Of a stretch of DNA of 64,000 nucleotides, positions 39,509 through 51,101 are shown in pieces. The stretch comes from Rhodospirillaceae bacterium (GTDB taxonomy: Bacteria; Pseudomonadota; Alphaproteobacteria; UBA6615), in NCBI GenBank assembly GCA_018702955.1, contig JABJEK010000009.1:1-64000 (forward strand), written 5' to 3'. A model generated the notes under the pieces. That model did not search any database, was not told the DNA's origin, and was given only the letters and a program-made list of their open reading frames with translations. A program made the translations under genes and the position numbers. Numbering within the stretch: position 1 is the first letter of the stretch; the number at the start of each line of letters is the position of its first letter.

Positions 39509-40638
39509 TTCGTATCTCCCGCAACCGTCTCGTCCACCGGCAGCATCACCTTGAACGCCGTGCCCGAATTGTCACTCTCGAGGTCGATAACCCCACCATG
39601 ATCGCCAACGAGCTTGGCAACGAGGGCCAGGCCCAATCCGCTCCCGTTCTTTTTGGAGGTCACAAACGGGTCAAACAGGTAAGGGCGGATATCCGGCGGC
39701 ACCCCCGAACCATTGTCGCGGACGGTGATCTCGATCGGCAGATCAACCCGTTCGCCGGTCCCGGGCAGCGCCAGGCGCAACCCGTGCCGATAGCGGGTTT
39801 CGATGCGAATTTCACCGCCACGCTCATCGACGGATTCCGCCGCATTCTTCACCAGATTGAGGAAAACCTGAATGAGTTGATCCCGGTTGCCGAACACCAT
39901 CGGAAGAGATGGGTCGAACAACGGCACGAAGCGGATATTCCTGGCAAAGCCGCTCTCTGCGGAGCGCTGCGCGCGATCAAGGACCTCGTGAATGTTAACG
40001 GCGGTGCGCTCGGGAAGCCGTTCGTCGGAAAAAGCCTCCATACGGTTCACCAGCGAAACAATACGGTCCGCCTCGTCGCAGATCAGCTGGGTCAGTTCAC
40101 GACCGTTATCGTCGGTATCGTCTTCCAGCAGCTGCGCGGCACCGCGAATACCGGAAAGCGGGTTCTTCACCTCATGGGCCAGCATCGACGCCATTGCCGT
40201 CACCGATCGTGCCGCGCCGCGATGCACCAACTGACGGTCGATATGACGTGCCAGCGTCTGTTCGTGCAGACTGATCACCACCACGCCATCGGCTTCGGAC
40301 AGGGGTTGCGCCTGCACGGACATTTCTCGCTCGTCCAGGCGTGGCCCTTCGATACATACATCGCGCTCGGCATAACTCGCACCGGCATGACGTGATTTTT
40401 CTATGACGAAAAACAACGGGTTGTCCGAAGTTATGAATCCATCCAGCGAGTTTCCGACGAGGCTGTGCGCCCCAACGCCAAACATCTGCTCGGCCGCGTA
40501 GTTCACGTACCGAATGGTGTTGTCCGCCCCCACCGCAATGACCGCATCACTGAGTGAATTCAGGACCGACCTGGGGTCAACGCCGGCAAACAGGCCCGTG
40601 CCGGTTTCTTGAGACCGGTCATCTGCGATCGACATCAC
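39505..40638 (-). CDS. ntrB: Nitrogen regulation histidine kinase NtrB
   Basis: PAS + [21 protein letters not shown] + [18 protein letters not shown]. Confidence 0.95.
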   Translation of the reverse strand: MMSIADDRSQETGTGLFAGVDPRSVLNSLSDAVIAVGADNTIRYVNYAAEQMFGVGAHSLVGNSLDGFITSDNPLFFVIEKSRHAGASYAERDVCIEGPRLDEREMSVQAQPLSEADGVVVISLHEQTLARHIDRQLVHRGAARSVTAMASMLAHEVKNPLSGIRGAAQLLEDDTDDNGRELTQLICDEADRIVSLVNRMEAFSDERLPERTAVNIHEVLDRAQRSAESGFARNIRFVPLFDPSLPMVFGNRDQLIQVFLNLVKNAAESVDERGGEIRIETRYRHGLRLALPGTGERVDLPIEITVRDNGSGVPPDIRPYLFDPFVTSKKNGSGLGLALVAKLVGDHGGVIDLESDNSGTAFKVMLPVDETVAGDTK

Positions 40639-41642
40639 GCGGCCTCCAGCGACAAATTGTGGAAACGGTGCATCTCGTCGAAGATCACCCGTTCATCCAG
40701 CGTGTTGTTGACCACATTCCGGAACTCGGCCGCACCGGGAATACCGGTGATGTACCAGCCGATATGCTTGCGGGCATTCCGGATGCCGGTGCTCGCGCCG
40801 TACAGGGAGAGCATCCCATCGAGATGCTCGCGCAGGATCTGCCAGCGCGCGGCGATATCGGGCTCGGGCCGCACCTGTCCGGTCGCGAAATGATGCGCCA
40901 CATCGCCGGGAAACCAGGGATGACCCTGCGCCGCGCGGCCGATCATCACCGCATCTGCGCCCGACCGTTCGAGGCATGCATAAGCATCGTCAATGGACCG
41001 GATGTCCCCGTTCGCGATCAACGGAATGGACACGCTGTCCTTGACCTCGGCGATGAAGTCCCAGTCGGCCGTGCCGGTGTAGAACTGGCAACGCGTGCGA
41101 CCGTGCACGGTCAGCATCTGCACCCCGATATCCTCGGCAATTCGCGCAAGTTCGGGGGCGTTTCGGCTGTCGTCATCCCATCCGGTACGCATTTTCACGC
41201 TCACCGGTACTTCGACCGCATCGACCACGGCCTGCATGATCTCGGTTGCCAGGGGGATATCGCGCATCATGGCGGAGCCCGAAGCCTTGCGGACGATCTT
41301 CTTGGCCGGGCAACCGAAGTTGATATCAACCAGATCCGCGCCCCGTTCGACCGCCAGGACGGCCGCGTCAGCCATGATCTGCGGCTCTGTCCCGGCCAGT
41401 TGAATTGATACCGGGCCAGTGTTTTCGTCAAACAGCATCCGCTGGGAAGACTGGCGCGTGTTCAGGAGCATCTGCCGGCTGGCAACCATCTCGGAAACCA
41501 CCAGTCCGGCACCGAATCTCGACGCCAAACGCCGAAACGGTCGATCGCTCACACCCGACATCGGGGCGAGAATCACACGATTTGGGATTCTAACGGCCCC
41601 GATTTCAAGGGGTTTTGAGAGATCACAGGAAATATTGCTCAT
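40635..41642 (-). CDS. dusB: tRNA dihydrouridine synthase DusB (NifR3)
   Basis: APMSGVSDRPFRRLASRFGAGLVVSEMVAS, DINFGCPAKKIVRKASGSAMM, GRTRCQFYTG. Confidence 0.96.
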   Translation of the reverse strand: MSNISCDLSKPLEIGAVRIPNRVILAPMSGVSDRPFRRLASRFGAGLVVSEMVASRQMLLNTRQSSQRMLFDENTGPVSIQLAGTEPQIMADAAVLAVERGADLVDINFGCPAKKIVRKASGSAMMRDIPLATEIMQAVVDAVEVPVSVKMRTGWDDDSRNAPELARIAEDIGVQMLTVHGRTRCQFYTGTADWDFIAEVKDSVSIPLIANGDIRSIDDAYACLERSGADAVMIGRAAQGHPWFPGDVAHHFATGQVRPEPDIAARWQILREHLDGMLSLYGASTGIRNARKHIGWYITGIPGAAEFRNVVNNTLDERVIFDEMHRFHNLSLEAA

Positions 41643-41726
41643 TTTTTACGCACATACGCCGTATGATTATCGTTTGAGCACAATAGAGCCGATTGTGCAG
41701 CGCAACAAGAGTTATCTGGGCATTTC

Positions 41727-42539
41727 CTAACCCATAACCACATCGGTGACGAATTTCACACCCGGGAAGGCCAGCGTGATCAGCAGGTACGCGAACAGCA
41801 CAATACGGGCCGCCCGGCGGCCACGCAGTCCGCTGCCCCGATGGAGTAACAGCAGGAGCCCGATAATCACGAATGTCGCCACCGACAGGGTGGATTTGTG
41901 GTCCAGTTCGACAAATTCGCCGGTCGCGGACAACTGGGTCGCCACACCCGTCAACAGCCCGGCTCCGAGCACGACTTCCGCCGCCACCAAAAGCCTGATC
42001 TGCAAATACTCCGCATCGGCGACCGCCGGCAGAATCTCGGACCATCCCGAGACCGTGTGGGCGCGCAACGCCCGTTCCTTGGCCCAGATCGCCAGCGCCG
42101 CAACGGCTGCGATGCTGATTAACCCATAAGTGACCAGCGATACGCCGATATGGACCTGCAACCACGCCGTCAGCAGATTGCCCGACAACGGTTCTTCGGG
42201 AACCGATGACCATGCCAGCGCGACGAGCGCCAGCAACACCAGATAGGGCAGCAACAATCCGCTCAGGCGGCGCGCGGCTTGCGACAGAATACAAACCGCC
42301 AGATAGATGACCATGGTCGCGGCAATAATCGTCCACAAGGTGGCGCTGAAACCCGTCCGCCATATCCCGCCGGCGACGGAAATATCGAGGGCCAGCGGGC
42401 CGACAGTCGCAACCGCCAGCAATAACCAGAACAGGAAACCACCGCGCGGCGCGAGCGCATCCCGGCGGCCGAACGGAAGCAGCGCTGCCGGCAACAGCGT
42501 CAAAAGCGCCGCAATACCCAATGTGATCGATCCACCCAT
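41727..42539 (-). CDS. Cytochrome c assembly/HemX-like (CcsA family) membrane protein
   Basis: Polytopic; WLQVHIGVSLVTYGLISIAAVAALAIWAKERALR; start at 42539 inferred inside the longer ORF. Confidence 0.75.
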   Translation of the reverse strand: MGGSITLGIAALLTLLPAALLPFGRRDALAPRGGFLFWLLLAVATVGPLALDISVAGGIWRTGFSATLWTIIAATMVIYLAVCILSQAARRLSGLLLPYLVLLALVALAWSSVPEEPLSGNLLTAWLQVHIGVSLVTYGLISIAAVAALAIWAKERALRAHTVSGWSEILPAVADAEYLQIRLLVAAEVVLGAGLLTGVATQLSATGEFVELDHKSTLSVATFVIIGLLLLLHRGSGLRGRRAARIVLFAYLLITLAFPGVKFVTDVVMG

Positions 42540-42689
42540 GGACACATCATACGTGCCTCGCCCGCGCCGGTCACTCGCACGTCCCGGTGTCATATGTGAT
42601 TGTACCGTCAGCCGATTTCGGTACGACGCCTTGGCAAGCCAAAGGTGTGCGACTAACGTGCGCCCAGATTTCGCCTGGAGTGGCCAAAC

Positions 42690-43853
42690 GTGCCCGAAAC
42701 CGTTGCCCTCATTGTTGCCGCCGGCCGCGGGTCCCGCATGCCGGGCGACGTGCCCAAGCAGTATCGACACCTGCACGGACGCCCCATCCTGCGCCATGTG
42801 CTTGAGACGTTCATCGCGCACCCCTCAATTTCTGGCGTATACGCGGTGATTCATCCCGATGATCGCGCGCGGTTCGCGGATGTCAGTCTGGGCCTGGATA
42901 TAGGCCCGCCAGTTCTCGGCGGCGATACCCGGCAGGAATCAGTTCGAAACGGCCTCGAAACACTTGCCGCGGGCGCAGCGCCCGAACGCGTGCTGATCCA
43001 GGATGGCGCCCGTCCGCTCACCTCGCCCGCCCTGATCGACCGGGTCATCGATGCCCTTGGCGAGGCCGAAGGTGCGGTGCCGGCCCTGCCGCTGACGGAT
43101 ACGGTCAAACGGGTCGATGGCGGCGCGGTCGTCGAGACGGTCGATCGCAGTGGGTTGTTCCGTGCGCAAACGCCCCAGGGCTTCAGGTTTCAAGCGTTGC
43201 TGTCGGCACATGAGAGTGCGGCCAGGAACAGTAACTTTACCGATGACGCGTCCATCGCCGAGGCCGCGGGCCTCAGCGTCGCCGTCGTCACCGGCGAGGA
43301 ACATAATATCAAGATCACCCATGACGACGATATGGCCCGTGCTGCCGCATGGCTGCACGGCGTGCGCGAAACCCGGGTCGGTTCCGGCTTCGATGTTCAT
43401 GCCTTCGGTCCCGGTGGCAGCGTGCGTCTCGGCGGCGTCGATATCCCGCACAGCCAGGCGCTCGCCGGCCATTCCGACGCCGACGTCGCGCTCCACGCTC
43501 TGACGGACGCCATCCTGGGCGCAATCGGAGACGGCGATATCGGCTCCCACTTCCCACCGTCGGATCCCCAATGGCACGGGGTGGATTCAAGCCAGTTCCT
43601 GAACCACGCGGCGAACCTTTTACGCCAACGACACGGCGCGTTGGTCCATGTCGACCTGACAATCATCTGCGAGCAGCCGCGCATCGGCCCGCACCGCGAT
43701 ACCATGCGCGCGCGGGTTGCGGATATACTGGCGATCGACGTTGGCCGCGTATCGGTCAAGGCGACCACGACCGAGGGCCTCGGGTTCACCGGACGCGGCG
43801 AAGGCATCGCCGCGCAGGCAAGCGTGACGATCACCGTTGAGGCAGAGCTATGA
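42690..43853 (+). CDS. ispDF: Bifunctional IspD/IspF
   Basis: [21 protein letters not shown] (IspD); [50 protein letters not shown] (IspF). Confidence 0.97.
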   Translation: MPETVALIVAAGRGSRMPGDVPKQYRHLHGRPILRHVLETFIAHPSISGVYAVIHPDDRARFADVSLGLDIGPPVLGGDTRQESVRNGLETLAAGAAPERVLIQDGARPLTSPALIDRVIDALGEAEGAVPALPLTDTVKRVDGGAVVETVDRSGLFRAQTPQGFRFQALLSAHESAARNSNFTDDASIAEAAGLSVAVVTGEEHNIKITHDDDMARAAAWLHGVRETRVGSGFDVHAFGPGGSVRLGGVDIPHSQALAGHSDADVALHALTDAILGAIGDGDIGSHFPPSDPQWHGVDSSQFLNHAANLLRQRHGALVHVDLTIICEQPRIGPHRDTMRARVADILAIDVGRVSVKATTTEGLGFTGRGEGIAAQASVTITVEAEL

Positions 43854-44362
43854 CATCGGACCAACAAACGGACCCAACCGAACCGAAAATGGCGCGCCTG
43901 CTCGCCACCTGGTTCGGCGCGGGTGACCTGCCGGGTGCGCCCGGCACCTGGGGATCTCTCGCCGCACTCCCGTTTGCGGTCATTGCGGTCATGATCGGCG
44001 GGCAATTCCTGCTGATGGCGTTGATCCTGATCGGGTTTGTCGTGGGTGTGTGGGCCAGCGGACGGCTGGCGTCACACCATCGCCTGAAGGACCCCCAGCG
44101 CGTGGTCATCGACGAGGTGGTTGGCCAGTGGCTGGCGATCCTGCCCATCGCCTTCGACTGGCGCTTCTATGTGGTGGCGTTCGTTCTGTTCCGCTTCGCC
44201 GATATCACCAAGCCATGGCCGCTGAAGGACCTCGAAAAGCTGCATGGCGGGGTCGGCATCATGGCCGACGATATCGGCGCGGGCGTCTATGCCGGTGCGC
44301 TGACATGGCTCATCGCGGTCTGGCTTGGAACGGCCGGCACCCTTCCTACCCTGTTTGGATAA
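43850..44362 (+). CDS. pgpA: Phosphatidylglycerophosphatase A
   Basis: [54 protein letters not shown]. Confidence 0.95.
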   Translation: MTSDQQTDPTEPKMARLLATWFGAGDLPGAPGTWGSLAALPFAVIAVMIGGQFLLMALILIGFVVGVWASGRLASHHRLKDPQRVVIDEVVGQWLAILPIAFDWRFYVVAFVLFRFADITKPWPLKDLEKLHGGVGIMADDIGAGVYAGALTWLIAVWLGTAGTLPTLFG

Positions 44363-44366
44363 TCCG

Positions 44367-44864
44367 ATGTTCGATGCCCAACTCCTCCATGACGCCGCCG
44401 AACTACTGGAACTGTGCCGGCGGGCCGACATGAAGATTGCCACGGCAGAATCCTGTACCGGCGGCCTGATCGCCGGTTGTCTGACAGAAATTGCCGGGTC
44501 ATCCGATGTGGTCGAGCGCGGCTTCGTGACCTACTCGAACGAGGCCAAGATGGAGATGCTCGGCGTGCCCAAGATGCTGATCACGCTGCATGGCGCCGTC
44601 AGCGAACAGGTCGCGCGCGCCATGGCCGAGGGTGCACTCTCCAAATCCCTGGCAGATATCACGATTTCCGTCACCGGCGTCGCAGGCCCCGGCGGCGGCA
44701 CCAGGGACAAGCCCGTCGGCCTTGTGCATTTCGCCTGTGCCGGGCGCGGTCGTCCCACGATTGCCCATCATGAAGTCTTTCCCGGGGACCGCGCCGACGT
44801 GCGTGATTCGACCGTCCAGACGGCCTTCACAATCCTGCGTCGCACCGTGCAGGGGAAAACCTGA
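44367..44864 (+). CDS. CinA family protein
   Basis: IATAESCTGGLIAGCLTEIAGSSDVVERGFVTYSNEAK, SVTGVAGPGGGT; ATG at 44367. Confidence 0.95.
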   Translation: MFDAQLLHDAAELLELCRRADMKIATAESCTGGLIAGCLTEIAGSSDVVERGFVTYSNEAKMEMLGVPKMLITLHGAVSEQVARAMAEGALSKSLADITISVTGVAGPGGGTRDKPVGLVHFACAGRGRPTIAHHEVFPGDRADVRDSTVQTAFTILRRTVQGKT

Positions 44865-44889
44865 ACCCGCCAAAGCAGCAGGAGCGATC

Positions 44890-45336
44890 ATGTCCGACAG
44901 CGATACAAACAAGGCCGCATTCGACAGCCGGGATTTCTCGGCCATCTTCGATCACGCCTCGATCGGGGTGCGCGACATCAAGCGCGCCATGGCCTTCTAC
45001 GAACCAACGCTCGCCACGCTCGGTCTGGAAATCGTCATGGATAAGGGATTCGCCGTCGCCTTTGGCAACGGCAGCGGCCGACAATGGCTGTGGATCAGCG
45101 AGCCCATCGATAAGAAAGCAGTTGTGATCGCCAACAACGGCGCGCATTTCGCACTGATCGCGGACTCCCGATCAACCGTACGCGCCTTTCACGCGGCGGC
45201 GATGGCGAATGGCGGACGCGAAGACGGCGCGCCGGGGCTTCGGCCCGAATACATCCCGACCTATTACGGCACGTTCGTGCTGGATCCGGACGGCAACAAG
45301 GTCGAGGCGGTCTGCCGCCGGCCGGAAGACGACTAG
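44890..45336 (+). CDS. VOC family (glyoxalase-like) protein
   Basis: IFDHASIGVRDIKRAMAFYEPTLATLGLEI...YYGTFVLDPDGNKVEAVC; ATG at 44890. Confidence 0.9.
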   Translation: MSDSDTNKAAFDSRDFSAIFDHASIGVRDIKRAMAFYEPTLATLGLEIVMDKGFAVAFGNGSGRQWLWISEPIDKKAVVIANNGAHFALIADSRSTVRAFHAAAMANGGREDGAPGLRPEYIPTYYGTFVLDPDGNKVEAVCRRPEDD

Positions 45337-45812
45337 GGGTTTGCCGGCCCCACGGGTACATAGAGTTCGGCCGCGCGTTTCTCGAACGCACCCACCATCC
45401 GGCTGATCGCCTCGTGGAATAGCACGCCGATCATCCGCTCGAGAATGCGGCTGCGGAATTCGAATTCCACATAGAAATCGATCTCGCAGGCCCCGTCCTC
45501 GCGCGGCACGAAAATCCAGTGGTTGCGCAGGAACTTGAGCGGTCCGTCGACATATTCCACGTCGATCCGGGCATCTTGTGTGTCGAGGCGGGGTGTCAAC
45601 GTGACTTTCGAGGTAAACCGTTCGCGGATCAACTTGAAGCCGACCACCAGGTCGGACCAGATGATCGAATGGTCCGCGGCGTCTTCGCGCTTCCGGTTTC
45701 GCGCGGCGATACACCAGGGCAGGAATTCGGGATAGCTCTCGATATCGCCGACCAGCGTGTAGAGCTGGTCGGGGGTGTAGGGAAGAACTCGATTTTCCTT
45801 ATGAGACGGCAC
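45333..45812 (-). CDS. RatA/COQ10 family protein
   Basis: LPYTPDQLYTLVGDIESYPEFLPWCIAARNR. Confidence 0.92.
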   Translation of the reverse strand: MPSHKENRVLPYTPDQLYTLVGDIESYPEFLPWCIAARNRKREDAADHSIIWSDLVVGFKLIRERFTSKVTLTPRLDTQDARIDVEYVDGPLKFLRNHWIFVPREDGACEIDFYVEFEFRSRILERMIGVLFHEAISRMVGAFEKRAAELYVPVGPANP

Positions 45813-45832
45813 GCTGAATGTGGTCTTGCCTG

Positions 45833-46801
45833 TTAGCCCGCCGCGGCGAGCTTCGCCTCGCGGGCATCGCGCAACTTCGCGAAATCATCACCCGCATGAT
45901 AGCTCGACCGGGTCAGCGGCGTGGCGGAAACCAGGAGAAAGCCCTTGCCACGCGCCATCTTGGCGTAGCCCTCGAACTCGTCGGGCGTGACGAACTTATC
46001 AATACGCGCATGCTTCGGGGTCGGCTGCAGATACTGACCGATGGTCAGAAAGTCGACATTCGCGGCACGCAGATCGTCCATCACCTGCCCCACTTCCTCG
46101 CGGGTCTCGCCGAGACCGACCATCAGGCCCGACTTGGTGAAGATGCTCGGCACCTTGTCCTTGATCCGGTGCAGCAGGTCGAGGCTGGTGAAGTAGCGCG
46201 AGCCGGGCCGGATCGTCGGGTAGAGCCGCGGCACGGTTTCCAGATTGTGGTTGAACACATCCGGCGGGTCCTGGGCCAACACATCGATCGCGCCCGGTTT
46301 GTCCTTGAAGTCAGGCGTCAGGATCTCGATGGTCGTGCCCGGCGCCGAGGCGCGCAACGCGCGCACGACCTGGCCGAAATGATCCGCACCACCGTCTTCC
46401 AGGTCATCGCGATCAACGGATGTCAGCACAACATGTTCGAGCGCCATGCCACCCACGGCCACCGCGACATTCGCGGGCTCACTCGGATCGAGGGGCTTGG
46501 GCACGCCGGTCGCCACGTTGCAGAACGCACAGGCCCGGGTGCAGGTGTCGCCCATGATCATGATGGTGGCGTGCTTCTTGGCCCAGCATTCGCCGATATT
46601 CGGGCAGGCCGCCTCCTCGCAAACCGTCGCCAGGTTGAGATCGCGCATCATCTTGCGGGTCTCGTGATAGGCCTTGCTGGTCGGCGCCTTCACACGAATC
46701 CATTCCGGCTTGCGCTGGATCGGGTTGTCGGGCCGGTTGCGCTTCTCGGGATGCCGGAGTGCTGCGTCGGTGCGCTTGTCGCGAACGGGGGTCGAAGTCA
46801 T
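45833..46801 (-). CDS. lipA: Lipoyl synthase
   Basis: [40 protein letters not shown]. Confidence 0.98.
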   Translation of the reverse strand: MTSTPVRDKRTDAALRHPEKRNRPDNPIQRKPEWIRVKAPTSKAYHETRKMMRDLNLATVCEEAACPNIGECWAKKHATIMIMGDTCTRACAFCNVATGVPKPLDPSEPANVAVAVGGMALEHVVLTSVDRDDLEDGGADHFGQVVRALRASAPGTTIEILTPDFKDKPGAIDVLAQDPPDVFNHNLETVPRLYPTIRPGSRYFTSLDLLHRIKDKVPSIFTKSGLMVGLGETREEVGQVMDDLRAANVDFLTIGQYLQPTPKHARIDKFVTPDEFEGYAKMARGKGFLLVSATPLTRSSYHAGDDFAKLRDAREAKLAAAG

Positions 46802-46804
46802 AGG

Positions 46805-48217
46805 TTAGAAATGGATCGTGCGCCCGTAAGCGTCAAGCACGGACTCGTGCATCATTTCGCTCAGGGTGGGATGCGGGAAGACGGATTCGATCAGTTCGTG
46901 CTCGGTCGTCTCCATCGTTTTGGCGATGCCATAGCCCTGGATCAGCTCGGTCACCTCGGCCCCGATCATGTGGGCGCCCAGAAACTCACCCGTGCCGGCG
47001 TCGAAGATCGTCTTGATCAGGCCCTCGGGCTCGCCCAGCGCGATCGCCTTGCCGTTGCCCTGGAACGGGAAGCGCCCGACCTTGATCTTGCGGCCGGCCG
47101 CCTTCGCCGCGGCCTCGGTCATGCCGATGGATGCGACCTGAGGGCTGCAATAGGTGCAGCCGGGAATTCGGCTGGTGTCGAGGGGGTGAATGCCCTTCTC
47201 ACCGGCCATGCGTTCAACCGCGATGATCCCTTCATGGGACGCCTTATGGGCAAGCCATGGCGGGCCCGCCACGTCGCCGATGGCCCAGATGCCCGGCTCG
47301 GCTGTCTGGCCCCATTCGTCGATGACGATGTGAGACTTCTCGACCACCACCTTGGTGTCCTCGAGGCCGATATCCTCGACATTGCCGACGATACCCACCG
47401 CCATGATGACGCGCTCGGTCTCGATATTCTGGAACTTGCCGTCTTTCTCGACCGTGGCAGTAACCTTGTCCGGCTGCTTGTAGAGCGACTTCACCGTCGC
47501 CCCGGTAATCAGCTTCATGCCCTGCTTCTCGAAGGCCTTCGCCGCGAGATCGGAGATTTCCTCATCCTCGACGGGCAGAATCCGGTCGAGAACCTCGACC
47601 ACGGTCACTTCTGCACCAAGGGTCCGATAGAACGAGGCGAACTCGATACCGATCGCGCCGGAGCCGACGACCAGCAGCGATTTCGGGAATGTCTCGGGCA
47701 CCATCGCCTCGCGATAGCTCCAGATCTGCTCGCCATCGACCTCCATGCCGGGGATGTTCCGCGCGCGTGCGCCGGTGGCCAGCAAAACGTTCTTGGCCGT
47801 GACGTCAGCGACTTTCTTGCCGTCCTTCTCCACGACGACCTTGCGCGCGCCGGCCTTGCCGCCCGCGAGCTTGCCCCAGCCGTCGATCACCTCGACCTTG
47901 TTCTTCTTCAACAGGAAGCCGACACCCTGGTTGAGCTGGTTCGCGACACCGCGCGAGCGTTCCACGACCTTCTTGAGATCGAACGACACATTGTCGGCCT
48001 TCAGCCCGTAGGCCTCGGCGTTCTGCATGTAGTGATATATTTCCGAGGTACGGAGAAGCGCCTTGGTCGGAATGCAGCCCCAGTTGAGGCAGATGCCACC
48101 CAAATGATTGGCCTCGATTACCGCCGCCTTCATACCCAGCTGCGCAGCACGGATCGCCGCGACATAGCCCCCGGGCCCGCCACCGACTACCACCAGATCG
48201 AATTTCTTGTCCGCCAT
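46805..48217 (-). CDS. lpdA: Dihydrolipoyl dehydrogenase
   Basis: GGGPGGYVAAIRAAQLGM, GGICLNWGCIPTKALL. Confidence 0.98.
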   Translation of the reverse strand: MADKKFDLVVVGGGPGGYVAAIRAAQLGMKAAVIEANHLGGICLNWGCIPTKALLRTSEIYHYMQNAEAYGLKADNVSFDLKKVVERSRGVANQLNQGVGFLLKKNKVEVIDGWGKLAGGKAGARKVVVEKDGKKVADVTAKNVLLATGARARNIPGMEVDGEQIWSYREAMVPETFPKSLLVVGSGAIGIEFASFYRTLGAEVTVVEVLDRILPVEDEEISDLAAKAFEKQGMKLITGATVKSLYKQPDKVTATVEKDGKFQNIETERVIMAVGIVGNVEDIGLEDTKVVVEKSHIVIDEWGQTAEPGIWAIGDVAGPPWLAHKASHEGIIAVERMAGEKGIHPLDTSRIPGCTYCSPQVASIGMTEAAAKAAGRKIKVGRFPFQGNGKAIALGEPEGLIKTIFDAGTGEFLGAHMIGAEVTELIQGYGIAKTMETTEHELIESVFPHPTLSEMMHESVLDAYGRTIHF

Positions 48218-48269
48218 TGGTTCAACCTCGAAAAATTCTGTTCACGCGAAAGCGTCGCGAGAAAAAGGA

Positions 48270-49538
48270 CTACAGGAGGAGCCCGAGCGGCTCTTCGATG
48301 AGGCTCTTGAGCGCCGCCAGATACTCGGCACCGATGGCCCCATCGAGCGCGCGATGATCTACCGACAGGGTCAGCGACATGACCGTGGCGACGGCCAGTT
48401 CGCCGTCATGCACCACCGGGCGCTGTTCGCCCGCGCCGACCGCCAGGATGGCGCCCTGGGGCTGATTGATGACCGCATCGAACTGCTTCAGCCCGTACAT
48501 GCCGAGATTCGAGATGGAGAAGGTGCCACCCTGAAACTCTTCCGGCGCCAGCTTGTTGTCACGGGCGCGCGCAGCAAGATCGGCCATTTCCGACGAGATC
48601 GCCTTCAGGCCCTTGCCCTCGGCCCCTCTTACGATCGGCGTGATCAGTCCGTCGTCGATCGCCACGGCAACCGAAATATCCGCGCGCTTGTAGAGACGCA
48701 CGCCCTCGTTGGACCAGCCCGCATTCGCACGCGGCACTTCGATCAGCGCCGCGGCAGCAGCCTTGATGATCATGTCGTTGACCGAGATTTTGAACTCACC
48801 GTCCTTGGCGCGAGCATTCAAATTCTTGCGCGCTTCCAGCAACCGGTCGATCTCGCAATCCACCGTCAGATAGAAATGCGGCGCCTGTTGCTTGGATGCG
48901 GTCATCCGCTCGGCGATCACCTTGCGCATGTTCGACAGCGGCAACACTTCGTAGGGGGCGTCGCCTTCGACGGAAACAATTGCCGCCGACGCGACAGCTG
49001 AAGCCGCAGGCGCACCCGAGAAGTTTTCGATATCCACTTTGACGATCCGGCCGTTCGGGCCGGTGCCGGTCACCTGTCCCAGATCGATCCCCTGCTGAAC
49101 CGCGAGCCTGCGCGCCAGCGGACTGGCGATCACCCGATCACCCGATGCGGCGACCGGTGCGGCGGGGGTGGCGGCTGGCGCTGGTGTGGCGGCTGGCGCG
49201 GCGGCTGGTTCCGTTGCTTGCGGCGCGGGTGCCTCTGCAGCCGGTGCGGGTGCTGCCCCACCCGTGTCGAAGCCATCAAGGGCTGAATCGTCCTCCCCGT
49301 CTTCCAGAAGGATCGCGATCGGCGTGTTGACGGCAACTTCCTCGGCACCTTCGGCGATCAGGATTTTCGCGAGAACCCCCTCATCGACGGCCTCGACCTC
49401 CATGGTCGCCTTATCGGTTTCGATTTCCGCAATGACATCGCCCGGGGCGACGGCATCCCCTTCGGCCTTGAGCCAGCGCGCGAGGTTGCCTTCGGTCATC
49501 GTCGGCGACAAGGCGGGCATAAGAATGGATATAGGCAT
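48270..49538 (-). CDS. pdhC: Pyruvate dehydrogenase E2 (dihydrolipoamide acetyltransferase)
   Basis: Lipoyl domain [17 protein letters not shown], peripheral subunit-binding domain, C-terminal [15 protein letters not shown]. Confidence 0.96.
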   Translation of the reverse strand: MPISILMPALSPTMTEGNLARWLKAEGDAVAPGDVIAEIETDKATMEVEAVDEGVLAKILIAEGAEEVAVNTPIAILLEDGEDDSALDGFDTGGAAPAPAAEAPAPQATEPAAAPAATPAPAATPAAPVAASGDRVIASPLARRLAVQQGIDLGQVTGTGPNGRIVKVDIENFSGAPAASAVASAAIVSVEGDAPYEVLPLSNMRKVIAERMTASKQQAPHFYLTVDCEIDRLLEARKNLNARAKDGEFKISVNDMIIKAAAAALIEVPRANAGWSNEGVRLYKRADISVAVAIDDGLITPIVRGAEGKGLKAISSEMADLAARARDNKLAPEEFQGGTFSISNLGMYGLKQFDAVINQPQGAILAVGAGEQRPVVHDGELAVATVMSLTLSVDHRALDGAIGAEYLAALKSLIEEPLGLLL

Positions 49539-49703
49539 CAGTGCTTCCCCTGGATTCGATCAGCCGGGATCATATCCCCGGTTCTGCTTCCGCGTGTTGC
49601 GAGTTGAATAGGCCTCAAGCCCATCCACGCAACATTCTGCTTCAATAGTCTCGGCTTTTGGCCGCATGTGCCAAGAGCCGGATATACCGCGACGCACAAT
49701 GCG

Positions 49704-51071
49704 TCAGTCCTTGTAACAAACGCGTTTGGCCGCCGCGACGATCTTCTCCGTCTGCGGCAGCGCCAGCTTCTCGAGGTTGGCCGCATACGGCATCGGCACA
49801 TCCTCACCCGTCACACGGACGACCGGAGAATCGAGATAATCGAATGCGTCTTCCATCATCCGCATGCCGATTTCCGAACCGATCCCGGCGAACGGCCAGC
49901 CTTCCTCGACGGAGACGATACGGTTCGTGCGTTTGACGGACTCAACGACAGTCTCGGTGTCGAGCGGCCGGATCGAGCGCAAATCGATGACCTCCGCCTC
50001 GATCCCCTCTGCCGCCAGCATTTCTGCGGCCTCAAGAGCCTTGCCGACCATCAGCGAGAAAGCGGTGATGGTCACATCCCCACCGGCGCGGACAATTTTG
50101 GCGCGGCCGATCGGCACCGTGTAGTCATCGTCGTCCGGCACGTCGAACGTAGTGCCGTAAAGCATTTCGTTCTCAAGGATCAGGACCGGGTTGGGATCAC
50201 GGATCGCCGACTTGAGCAGCCCCTTGGCATCCGCCGCTGAATACGGCGCGACGACCTTGAGGCCCGGCACATGGCCGTACCAGCTTGCATAGCATTGGGA
50301 ATGCTGCGCGCCGACGCGAGACGCCGCACCATTCGGGCCGCGGAACACGATGGGCACATCCATCTGGCCGCCGGACATGTAGAGGGTCTTCGCCGCGGAA
50401 TTGACGATCTGGTCAATCGCCTGCATCGCGAAGTTGAAGGTCATGAACTCCACAATCGGGCGCAGGCCGTGATAGGCGGCACCGACGCCCATGCCCGCGA
50501 AACCCTGTTCGGTGATCGGCGTGTCGATCACCCGGCCATCGCCGAATTCCTCAAGCAGGCCCTGGCTGACCTTGTAGGCCCCCTGATACTGCGCGACTTC
50601 CTCGCCCATCAGGAACACCTTGTCGTCGCGGCGCATTTCCTCTGCCATACCGTCGCGAAGTGCCTCACGCACGGTCACTTCGACGGTCGGGCCGTCGTAA
50701 TCGGCTTCGGCCGCAGGCGTTGCCGCAACAGGTGCCGACGGTGCTTCGTCTGCAATCGCCGCTACAATTTCAGCAGCCGGCGCGCTTTCGGCAGCCGGCG
50801 CCGCATCGCCGATGTCGGCTGCGCTCTCGCCATCTTGCAAGATCACCGCGATCGGCGTGTTTATCGCCACATCCTCGGTGCCCTCGGCGACGAGGATCTT
50901 GCCCAGCGTGCCCTCGTCGACCGCTTCGACCTCCATGGTCGCCTTGTCGGTCTCGATCTCGGCGATCACATCACCGGGTGAAATACTGTCACCTTCGGAC
51001 TTGAGCCAGCGTGCGAGGTTGCCCTCGGTCATGGTCGGCGAAAGCGCCGGCATTAATACCTGGATCGGCAT
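49704..51071 (-). CDS. pdhB: Pyruvate dehydrogenase E1 beta with N-terminal lipoyl domain
   Basis: N-terminal lipoyl domain [20 protein letters not shown] plus transketolase-type E1-beta. Confidence 0.96.
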   Translation of the reverse strand: MPIQVLMPALSPTMTEGNLARWLKSEGDSISPGDVIAEIETDKATMEVEAVDEGTLGKILVAEGTEDVAINTPIAVILQDGESAADIGDAAPAAESAPAAEIVAAIADEAPSAPVAATPAAEADYDGPTVEVTVREALRDGMAEEMRRDDKVFLMGEEVAQYQGAYKVSQGLLEEFGDGRVIDTPITEQGFAGMGVGAAYHGLRPIVEFMTFNFAMQAIDQIVNSAAKTLYMSGGQMDVPIVFRGPNGAASRVGAQHSQCYASWYGHVPGLKVVAPYSAADAKGLLKSAIRDPNPVLILENEMLYGTTFDVPDDDDYTVPIGRAKIVRAGGDVTITAFSLMVGKALEAAEMLAAEGIEAEVIDLRSIRPLDTETVVESVKRTNRIVSVEEGWPFAGIGSEIGMRMMEDAFDYLDSPVVRVTGEDVPMPYAANLEKLALPQTEKIVAAAKRVCYKD

Positions 51072-51101
51072 ATCAGTTGTCCTCCCTGCCCCGCGCCTGG
51101 G

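Noticed and set aside
42690-43853. IspD-IspF fusion as novel
   Set aside because: Bifunctional IspDF is well established in alphaproteobacteria.
45818-48301. 827 aa plus-strand ORF opposite lipA/lpdA
   Set aside because: Shadow ORF: lipA and lpdA on the minus strand have clear family motifs; long antisense frames are expected at this GC content.
49704-51071. Lipoyl domain at the N-terminus of pdhB as a novel fusion
   Set aside because: Known arrangement in alphaproteobacterial pyruvate dehydrogenase operons.
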